Both the position numbers and the translations under genes were made by a program. A stretch of DNA of 46,283 nt from a virus: the IMG/VR virus record IMGVR_UViG_3300027969_000155, positions 1-46,283 of that record; one strand, given 5' to 3'. The notes under the pieces are model-generated. The model worked only from the letters and a program-made list of their open reading frames with translations, ran no database searches and was not told the DNA's origin. Every line of letters starts with the position of its first letter. The first letter of the stretch is position 1. Shown here in pieces: positions 36,401 to 41,187 of this stretch.

Positions 36401-36765
36401 TGGGGTTTCCATCCATCAAACTCGGCATATACTGACCAGTTGCCAGCATCTGCTAAAAATGTAGAACTAGTATGTGTAGTTGCACAGACATAAACTCGTC
36501 CGCCAAAAATTACAATGTTGCCAGTGCCGTAGGCGTATCCGGTTGTCCATGGACCAATCCATGTTTTACCTTCAATTAATAGCTGCCAACGAGGAAAAGT
36601 ATTATTTAGATCAGTATAGAAATTTGCATTTGAGGTATGCGGTTCCAAGCAAGTATATGCTTTTCCGTCTTTAACAACTACATCGTCTCGGCCGTACGCT
36701 GTGTTTAGAGCCCATGTACCTGCCCATGTATATCGTAGTCTACCTATCTTAAATTCTGCTGCCAT
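27481..36765 (-). CDS. Giant mosaic tail-fibre protein (3094 aa) with lectin-like cassette
   Basis: One uninterrupted 9.3-kb frame, paralogous to the 3370-aa gene. Order: residues 10-310, CBM5/12-like W/YGDxV repeats, with a lone further unit near 540-585; about 645-680, YYVDNNIG and DQPWATIKYA, a beta-helix opening; about 1165-1235, the block ending YGTFGVIAEG, very like the other giant; about 1750-2050, YYI-x-FTIS repeats; about 2155-2700, propeller-like WxxIAYGxGxFVA and SxDGxxW repeats; about 2288-2480, inside that propeller, a LamG/concanavalin-like domain (LDGTGDYVTV, WNHVAVS, RLFVNG, YIDEIRISRG); from about 2880, the common C-terminal module. Ribosome site AAGGAAA. It is likely a host-surface-binding fibre. 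Confidence 0.85.
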   Translation of the reverse strand: MAAEFKIGRLRYTWAGTWALNTAYGRDDVVVKDGKAYTCLEPHTSNANFYTDLNNTFPRWQLLIEGKTWIGPWTTGYAYGTGNIVIFGGRVYVCATTHTSSTFLADAGNWSVYAEFDGWKPQWASNTAYGVNDVVRWGGIVYKCVANHVSNASPALGLEANQASWIVYYSGVEYKGNWASNTRYKLNDLVKVDGNIYRCSTYNTDSTFTPANWTMWIPGQMFDLVWSSGTTYQLGDAVVYGGDAYISKTANNTNNNPATASANWGLFNVGYSVRNTWSAGSSYAPGDLVARNGVLYEATANSTAQDPNTSTTIGTYVSVGSSATTLTLLSTANIVAGMTVAGDNIFSGQRVSTVTSTTASATGSTIALNPITISSFTSKTGSGPYSVTFAIPTQATAPETGIQYTIAGNSNIGYNASVACTASTTTSITLTYTADPGVYGSGTTTVTAVGRNLLSLGGTVTGTFRVGMSINGILGAYIISGAGTSWIVNTSQVVASSTITGSFNSITLSKAIDGTLAENQLLNFLGINSAYWSVLIPGKKWANRWISGASYAVGDVVSWANGTYTCVKGHSTAYRPDTDYTSAYWVLLIAHDPNNSIAIQGDLRTFKDGKPSALAITSTLGEIDTYVLGVSTDLPNWRKLNVIPAVYYVDNNIGVDSVHYGVTWDQPWATIKYACDTITRGFYFPNAITILTANKSWMVAEMLEWMRYQMSQSISPFSPDSLWDVNYTLRDAERIIDAIMYDLKRGGNSQTVAATLSYFFYGSKTQFINSLTAASVIYYSPALNYLLTLMQAVVENNAITSYQTLNNVPPLSYVNRVIINTLFVEFGVTSNISSLMSIVTTALTNQNTYLVPGSNTGITATIFVKTGTYEELLPIVVPENVAIVGDELRSAVVRPAISKTLFCTQTYSTGNPTTANRMEVNSTIGLTDQMPLQFISPFVNNASTTFGGVTSGKTYYVIGSSITSTTLQINDGPTFSFTGSTSVGSNVLTNVSNITNLLVGMSLAGPGILVNTRVFSFAQSVNGISSITLCVGNPLANGYVFVASNATSDGVLRTFTASGTLVEFENGNGNMLVYAGDCLKNMFLLRNGTGIRNMSFFGLKGTLTANNEYETARPTGGAYTSLDPGTGPNDTSVWIIRKSPYIQNVTVFGDGATGIKIDGYLHNGGSKSIVSNDYTMVISDGIGIWCTGPGSITEAISVFSYYAYAGYFAEAGGRIRSANGNSSYGTFGVIAEGYDLTEVPLTGVVNNQSQQVQASVTSAFGTTDQLLKMNYNNAGSGYYSPSTNMLKYSNEFLTTWTNDANLSFTKNSIAPTGYTEAWLLTGSTGTPGTGYIQQSVSINPGGYTYTNIEGVTQDGAPGTGATFNVTVTPTGYLATVVTPGSLYQTGNTIKISGADLGGRIIANDLTIVVGDLAGTGISNISGVAGTVPEGTTQSYTLSLYVYAGTSASLDIQAVFSGTTTVTSGITYNVSSQTVTPYTGTSLTNSANGGTLPTQYGAQKTLSAGWYRVWLAVNDSTGVNNTLTFKVFPQGANAPIANTYSIIYGSQLEISGTSPIPEFYLETTSNRFTAYANFQVVGAGVNAILSGDETRSRAVFNSRIITDSNGFTGGAGYATSLNTAQDGSLNTIKLASTDQGLYNYLGMRVFIGAGTGAGQYGFISYYNIGGTLDANGISAKTALVLKESVDPVNVVASTYNATAALNKLTLTSGTDLSNLYVNQAVQFIPTYYTTTGTATSIGTVVATATVGGSVNTISVPTASLAVDMVVTFGTGDFNITAGFEYYITTIDYVNNLIQLSTELAGNPIQLTNVVSGSQTMTYPRYSGYIQAPTANMVPNINIQFTGVALGGVTLGTNYYINDIIDTDNFTISTNRVTLTSVETIGGTTNTVRATTTSLIPTNPIVFSGVIFDAAISPGTKYYISKIVDANSFNITESIIRTTATNTEFGTNLVTMTSVTGMIVGNPIVFSGIRAGLTFGNIVPETVYYIQTINAVTKEITISADKTNTFVLTNKAGLILARTCPEALTLGSGTGSMTLTSTGTRLVVTHSVRNISTMNGTFSTSLFGGVNSYTVYYITAITQDIAGPTLSISTTQAGTPITLSTGVGNMQMAASGWDNINPGIPVSSFLDSTSSYFIEPRTQFSSPGYSQSTGTVTTPLDPGVSFASIAYGNNYFIGIPTTGSRAARSLDGSTWNSITLPASVTAWSDIAYGNFYWTALGTTSGGASVVAYSNSNGQGWRTSALPSNSNWSKIVYGRGVFVAISSDNTRAAYSANQGLTWTATSLPSSTPVTVSGDAKLSTAQQKFGISSLFLDGTGDYVTVDSDARFAYNKEDFTIEFFWRPTALGTQQILIDQRSIANEAAIYLEMNASGNIRLFVLGAYQITSSNGCSAGAWNHVAVSRASGTTRLFVNGTLTATTYTDANTYAERPIRIGASFTGATLATGYIDEIRISRGVSRYTTTFTPTATAFTTDANTVLLMHLDDINNSTNIGSVTGRWADLAYGTGIFVAINTNGQTAWSPDGVTWNLSTLPTKNTSLSGVTIIGSAGQFTCTTSTVTELVIGQSVVVSGALTAGGGQGTITNGTYYISATNGKSTFTLATTYINAIQGTNPISTGAGSTDGLTFNVGAPAYTSITFGNNKFVAIQSGAGLRSAYSFDGVNWYQSLIYMSATNISYGQGIFVAVNSNGSLAYVSEHGIYWKQRTLTYGSISSITFGFNNSNIGIFATLTGDGNAAGNATVIYEGARPQGRVTISSGVITALALWETGSNYTSAPSVNLIDYNVSVNATLTPRLGNGALGNPTFVNRGTGYSTTSTVVIITGNGFADTFQIGLNIIVKNLASVPLVGSNLSIAGNDQVYKVTSASAVFGTTAPFIEATIQISPEMTTARSPTNGTAIELRQLYSQCRVTNHDFLLVGTGNKATANYPYVDPEGAKTNQQAVETNQGHVFYSSTDENGNFAVGGLFGVQQATGTVTLSATQFGLTGLQTLSLGGIAVGSSSVVVNQFSTDVTFAANSDAIIPTQRAIKSFLTGRLSAGGANTFTGNFIAGTVYVGGPNFMKSTVAPGLSGSGIKMLNKVYFSRGVDGGIPAFNMFMKRRSK
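29325..29900 (-). other. LamG/concanavalin-like lectin domain cassette in 3094-aa fibre
   Basis: It encodes a domain of about 190 residues running from DAKLST and LDGTGDYVTV through FTIEFFWRP, GAWNHVAVSR, RLFVNGT and GYIDEIRISRGVSRY to LLMHLD, the typical order of Laminin_G_3-like jelly rolls. It lies between propeller-like repeats. A homologous cassette is at 38960-39550 in the 1174-aa fibre. Confidence 0.8.
35830..36735 (-). repeat. Carbohydrate-binding-like (CBM5/12-type) repeat array in 3094-aa fibre
   Basis: Six units with the same W / Y-x-x-GD-x-V / GG-x-x-Y-x-C plan as in the 3370-aa fibre, about 50 residues each. A seventh unit stands apart at about 35010-35150 after an inserted beta segment, as if an insertion split the array. 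Confidence 0.65.
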
Positions 36766-36788
36766 GTTATATTTTTCCTTATCTCTAT

Positions 36789-36796
36789 TACTTATC
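36789..36796 (-). promoter_or_regulatory. Possible variant late promoter GATAAGTA
   Basis: On the - strand, GATAAGTAATAG lies 23 nt before the ATG of the 3094-aa giant gene, in the position that the ATAAATA motif occupies before the 3370-aa giant. It differs from the core by one base, so this is a weak call. Confidence 0.35.
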
Positions 36797-36804
36797 TATT
36801 TGTT

Positions 36805-37179
36805 TTAACTCACAATTTGATCTTGCGTGTATGTATATACTTGATTAATTCTTACCACTAGTTCGCCATTAGCATTTATGTAATAATAACAATTTTTTCC
36901 GTCAAATCGATATTGATCAAATGTTAGATTAGGGTAAGGGCGACTATGATCTTCTGCTAGTCTGCCGTCAAAAAAATCAATACCATATTCAAATTGTTCA
37001 AAGTTTCCGCTATTTGGTCCGGGGGCATTTAATGTAATAGTATCAAAGTCTTTTAATTGATCTATCTTGCTAAAAAATACTGTTCCGCTTTCGTCTCTGC
37101 GTAGTCCGTAAAAAAATCTAGGATTACCTTCACCCAAAATATCATTTAAACTAATTTCACCGCCTGCATAATAACTCAT
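36805..37179 (-). CDS. Small conserved virion-associated protein (124 aa)
   Basis: A 124-residue protein beginning MSYYAGGEISLNDILGEG, with an aromatic- and Asp-rich middle (FFYGLRRDESGTVFFSK, FEYGIDFFDGR, FDQYRFDGKNCYYYINANGELVVRIN). I recall similar small proteins next to fibre genes in marine T4-like phages but no assigned function. It has ribosome site AAGGAAAA and sits between the 114-aa beta protein and the 3094-aa giant, read in that order. It may be a fibre chaperone, connector or minor fibre subunit; this is inferred from position alone. Confidence 0.6.
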   Translation of the reverse strand: MSYYAGGEISLNDILGEGNPRFFYGLRRDESGTVFFSKIDQLKDFDTITLNAPGPNSGNFEQFEYGIDFFDGRLAEDHSRPYPNLTFDQYRFDGKNCYYYINANGELVVRINQVYTYTQDQIVS

Positions 37180-37190
37180 AATCTTTTCCT

Positions 37191-37535
37191 TTAAACTATT
37201 TCAACGTAGCTCATAACCAAATCTAAACTACTATCAAAGTTTGCACTTATTTTAATTGTTGTAGATGGGCCTAATACCAATTTCTCGCCGCCGTTGACTA
37301 CTCGTAAACTTTGATTGGGCGGCACAACAACCTCTTTAATAAAAAATGCAGTAACCGGACTTCCATTGTTGCCGGTCGGATCTGTTAATTTAATACTAGC
37401 CAGCACAATACCATTGGTCATATTAGTTAAACTAAGACCAATAACAGTAGTTTTTGCATTTGCTCCTGTGGTTAAGATAGTAGACTCCACTGTCCCTAAT
37501 CCTGCTTTTAATACGTTTTTAAAATTCGTTGCCAT
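37191..37535 (-). CDS. Small beta-rich virion protein (114 aa)
   Basis: A 114-residue protein starting MATNFKNVLKAGLGT with alternating hydrophobic strands (KTTVIGLSLTN, VLASIKLTD, TAFFIKEVVVP, KLVLGPSTTIKISANF, LVMSYVEIV). Length, start and strand plan resemble the proteins at 16934 and 44828; each of the three is adjacent to fibre genes. It follows the 1174-aa fibre with 6 nt between stop and ATG and carries a GGATAA-type ribosome site inside the upstream gene's end. Role unknown; a fibre joint or head-fibre-like subunit is possible. Confidence 0.65.
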   Translation of the reverse strand: MATNFKNVLKAGLGTVESTILTTGANAKTTVIGLSLTNMTNGIVLASIKLTDPTGNNGSPVTAFFIKEVVVPPNQSLRVVNGGEKLVLGPSTTIKISANFDSSLDLVMSYVEIV

Positions 37536-37541
37536 GTTATA

Positions 37542-40500
37542 TTATCCAAAAATTATAGCGGACGCAATGCCCAAACTTTCTGCTTCCGATGCTGTTACTC
37601 CGCCAACTGTTCCTGCTATACCTGTCCAAGATGCTCCGGTATAGACTTCAACCCTGCCGTCTGTAGTGTTATATCTAACCATGCCTGCTTCTACTATACT
37701 AGGACGACTGTTTGCATCACCGACTGGGATAACGAATCCGCCAGTGCCGCCAATTTTAAAATATCCAGTTCCAGTATTTGATATTTCAGTAATACTATCA
37801 GCTATAATATTAGTTATCAAATTTCCTCGGACTTCAAAATTACCTGTACGGACGGTTGCATCTAATACTAAATCTGCACCGTTTATTGTAGTAATAGTGT
37901 TCCCGTCAATTTTAGTATTTGCAATCTGAGCATATCCGGTCGTTGTTAATGTACCTGTTATGTTAGTGTTGCCAGTTTGTGTAAAATCGCCAGTTTGTGT
38001 ATAGTCACCAACATGCCCAATTGTTCCAGCTACTGATACTTCTGCTAAATTTGTAGTTCCGTTAACTGTTAAATCTGTTGTTATCTCAACATCGTTTGAT
38101 GGTATTGATATTATGCCGCCGGTAGTAGCTTCAAGTACTAGATCTGTAGCTAGGCCAACTGATGTTATTGTATTACTGCTGATATTAACATTGCCAACAT
38201 TTATTTCGTTAGTATATAGATATTTCCATCTTAGGCTATTACTGCCCAAGTCGTATGTATTGTCAACGCTTGGTAATAGATTACTATCTACCCCGGCAAC
38301 AAAACTAACAGTGTCAGTTGTTTGATCACCTACTTGAATATTGCCGCCTATGGTTACATTTCCAACAACTGCAAGGTTGCCTGCAATGTTTACATTATTG
38401 GCAAAATTGATCTGATCACTAGCACTGATAATGTTTATAGGTCCGGTAGTACTGCTAAATGTATTACCAGTAAGTCTTAAATTACCGGTTTCAATTTTTA
38501 CGCCGTCAATATAAGTAGTATTTCCACCGCTGGTAAATGTTACGCCAGTTTCTGATTGGATATTAAAACTGCTAGTAGTAAACTGTACTGTACCAGCTTG
38601 TTGGTTAACATAAAATAAATCACCGATACGGAAATCGCCCTTATGGTCAACTGAACTATAATAGATCTTTGCGCCACCGGCTTCTGTTATTTCGTTGTCT
38701 TGAACTACATAGGTTACATCATTGTCACTGCGTTTACCGGTACCAATATAGGCCAAGTTGTGTCCTATTAAGTAAGCAACAACGCCTAGGCCTGTTCCGT
38801 AAATGCCATAGTTACCGTAGACTGTAGCAGACCCAATAGCACGAACCTCAACACCAAAGTCACTGTAGTCAACTAGATCAATCTTAGTTGCTGTTGCACC
38901 ATTTGTACTGTTACGTACATCTTGTATTACGACAGTTTCATCTAAGAATGTAGTTGCGTTATTTGTGCCATCAAAGCGACTTAAGAAAACAGTATATACA
39001 TCGTTTGGCAATATGCCTGCCGGTACTGTAAAGTTAGTAGTATAACGTGCTACACCTTTTGATATTCTTACATCATCGATGTAACCATAGAATGCAGTAG
39101 TGCCATCAAAACGTGCGCCAAGTGTTAATGGTCCTTGGATGTAGGTATTGTTATCAGCGTAGGTTGGGCCGCTTTGTGTACCGTTAATAAAAATTCGTGT
39201 GCTTGTTCCATCACATGCTAGAGCAACATGTGTCCATGTATTCAATGGTATTGCGGCAGCACTTTCTAATACTGAAGCACCGTTTACAGCTAAACGTAAT
39301 GTGTTAGTTGTTGTTTGCAAATAAAATGCTGGTTGAAAAGATGGACTACTAGTTCTAAAATCAAATATTATTTGATTAGCACTTGGATTAGCAGTATTGT
39401 AAATCCATGCTTCTAGGCAAAATGCACTAGTACCAAATGCAAAATCATTGTTAGATTGCACAAACACATAGTCTGTAGTACCATCTAATGCAAGACTAGC
39501 CGATCCCCATTTCTTAATACTTGTAGAAAGTTTAGCATTGCCAAATGCTGTAATAGCTTTTCCGCCGCGGTCATATGCTGTCACTAATCCGTTAACTTTT
39601 CCAGTTAGATAAATTTTTCCGTCGGTATCTTTACTGGCAATAGTTCCGCTGGCTAATACTGTAACCCCGTCATTGTCATAATAGCTGACAGTATCGCCAA
39701 CGTTAAATGTTCCTGTGGTGCCGCTTAGACGAAGTGCTGTTTTACCTGCGTTAGCAAAGCCTGTTGCTCCGCTGTATAAGTCCATGCCTTTGTCAGCAAA
39801 ATAACTAAACGAATTTAACCACTCAACACGAGTTCCGTTAGTTGCTATTAGACATTCTTGATTTGGAGTAAAAAATGTTACAGAGTGAAATAGGCAAGCG
39901 GCTTCTTTGCTTAAAATGTTAGCAACACTACCATCAAGCAGTACGCCCTTACCAGCATCGTTGCTGTCAAAACCGTATGGATCGCCAGCACTAGTTACAC
40001 TACCTCTGCTGATAACTGTGACGTTTCTAACATAAGGACTTCTAGTAGTTACTGTAAGATTATTAGCAAATCGAAAAGCATAACCTGTATTGTTTGTGCC
40101 GTTGTATCTATAACCTGTAATAGTTAAGTCTTCAACAGTTGTTTCACCATTTAATAAAAATGCATCTTTATCAATAGTAGCTACTGTAGGTTGGATAGTT
40201 ACTGATCGTAGACTTTCGCCTTTAACTACTACACCAACTGGCACAGTTAACGGAAATATTTCAGTGTAAGTACCTGGATATAAGAATACAGTATCGCCTG
40301 CAACAGCAACAGTAAGTGCTTTCTTTAAGCTGGCAAATGGATCGTTTTGATGTGTACCAGTGTTTGTATCGGTACCGTTAGTAGCAACATAATATAACTT
40401 GCCTTGACGTAGAGTTAACTGTATTCCGTCAACTGTTAAATTGTCAGTTGCAATAGCATCGCTGTGTATTGTATCAACCCAAATATCTGCCCAACGTTTA

Positions 40501-41066
40501 CTGCTAGACCCTAGAGTAAATGTATTGTCAGTATTTGGAATTATATTACTGTTAATGTCAGCATTGAAAACAATATTATCTGTATTTGCATCACCGATAG
40601 TAATGTCACCGTCTGCTGTTATGCTGCCGGTTGCGTGAATATTTCCGTGTACTGTGGTATCTGCAAATACTTCAACAGTTCCTGCACCATCAGGGCGTAG
40701 TTCTAAATTAGTACCAGCAGTATTAGTTGAAACAATATTACCATCAATGGTAACTGCATCTATTTTAAGTTTATTTTGATATACAATTGCCGCACCGTTA
40801 AATCCTGTTAGATTTAAAATGCCTGTTGAACTATTAACTGTATTACCAGAGATGGTAATATTGCCAACATCTAAGTTGTCAGTTTCTAGATATGTTGTTC
40901 TTGTTGTGCCGCTTACTTGTAGGTCATGTGTAGGACTATCGGTATTGACGCCGATACGCATGTTATTAACATCGAGATATAGAAGGTCTGTCTCAAACGC
41001 TAAATCGACTCCGTCACGAAGCAGATTAGCCTTTAAGAGCGGACCCGAAATGCGACCAATGGACAT
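37542..41066 (-). CDS. Large tail-fibre protein (1174 aa) with beta-helix and LamG domain
   Basis: It opens SIGRISGPLLKANLLRDGVDLAFETDLLYLDV, nearly the same as the 913-aa gene upstream. Residues 215-300 (YYVATNGTDTN, FASLKKALTVA, YPGTYTEIFPLTVP, SLRSVTIQP) start a pectin-lyase-like beta-helix. Residues about 505-700 are a LamG-like domain (LALDGTTDYVFV, NTWTHVALACDG, YIDDVRISKGVARY) absent from the 913-aa paralogue. The module HNLAYIGTG to IYYSSVDHKGDFRIGDLF follows at about 770-815. Repeated GNxTIxGN units make the shaft, and the C-terminus has MVRYNTTDGRVEVYTGASW, a widespread fibre ending. Ribosome site AGGAGA. Likely a host-binding fibre. Confidence 0.85.
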   Translation of the reverse strand: MSIGRISGPLLKANLLRDGVDLAFETDLLYLDVNNMRIGVNTDSPTHDLQVSGTTRTTYLETDNLDVGNITISGNTVNSSTGILNLTGFNGAAIVYQNKLKIDAVTIDGNIVSTNTAGTNLELRPDGAGTVEVFADTTVHGNIHATGSITADGDITIGDANTDNIVFNADINSNIIPNTDNTFTLGSSSKRWADIWVDTIHSDAIATDNLTVDGIQLTLRQGKLYYVATNGTDTNTGTHQNDPFASLKKALTVAVAGDTVFLYPGTYTEIFPLTVPVGVVVKGESLRSVTIQPTVATIDKDAFLLNGETTVEDLTITGYRYNGTNNTGYAFRFANNLTVTTRSPYVRNVTVISRGSVTSAGDPYGFDSNDAGKGVLLDGSVANILSKEAACLFHSVTFFTPNQECLIATNGTRVEWLNSFSYFADKGMDLYSGATGFANAGKTALRLSGTTGTFNVGDTVSYYDNDGVTVLASGTIASKDTDGKIYLTGKVNGLVTAYDRGGKAITAFGNAKLSTSIKKWGSASLALDGTTDYVFVQSNNDFAFGTSAFCLEAWIYNTANPSANQIIFDFRTSSPSFQPAFYLQTTTNTLRLAVNGASVLESAAAIPLNTWTHVALACDGTSTRIFINGTQSGPTYADNNTYIQGPLTLGARFDGTTAFYGYIDDVRISKGVARYTTNFTVPAGILPNDVYTVFLSRFDGTNNATTFLDETVVIQDVRNSTNGATATKIDLVDYSDFGVEVRAIGSATVYGNYGIYGTGLGVVAYLIGHNLAYIGTGKRSDNDVTYVVQDNEITEAGGAKIYYSSVDHKGDFRIGDLFYVNQQAGTVQFTTSSFNIQSETGVTFTSGGNTTYIDGVKIETGNLRLTGNTFSSTTGPINIISASDQINFANNVNIAGNLAVVGNVTIGGNIQVGDQTTDTVSFVAGVDSNLLPSVDNTYDLGSNSLRWKYLYTNEINVGNVNISSNTITSVGLATDLVLEATTGGIISIPSNDVEITTDLTVNGTTNLAEVSVAGTIGHVGDYTQTGDFTQTGNTNITGTLTTTGYAQIANTKIDGNTITTINGADLVLDATVRTGNFEVRGNLITNIIADSITEISNTGTGYFKIGGTGGFVIPVGDANSRPSIVEAGMVRYNTTDGRVEVYTGASWTGIAGTVGGVTASEAESLGIASAIIFG
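38960..39550 (-). other. LamG/concanavalin-like lectin domain cassette in 1174-aa fibre
   Basis: It encodes a domain of about 195 residues with the same start (NAKLST) and end (RISKGVARYTTNF, then FLSRFDG) as the cassette in the 3094-aa fibre. Flanking sequence matches the 913-aa paralogue, which lacks it, so it behaves as an inserted unit. Confidence 0.8.
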
Positions 41067-41187
41067 GCGCTCTCCTAATGACCCCGTGTTTCACGGTTAA
41101 CCACCTTACATTGCGGGTTTACCACAGTTTGATATCGGGGATTTATTGGTCAAATCCCTCAGTAATATTATTTATCTGTTTATAGAT
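41067..41187 (-). promoter_or_regulatory. 120-bp intergenic leader with late promoter and hairpins before the 1174-aa fibre
   Basis: On the - strand, GATAAATA (41169-41176) resembles a T4 late promoter. Downstream are a 7-bp stem, GGGATTT/AAATCCC (41138-41144 with 41152-41158), and a 5-bp stem with 3-nt loop, CCGTG/CACGG (41084-41096), then AGGAGA and the ATG at 41066. This is the longest untranslated stretch in the window and may form a structured 5' leader. Confidence 0.5.
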
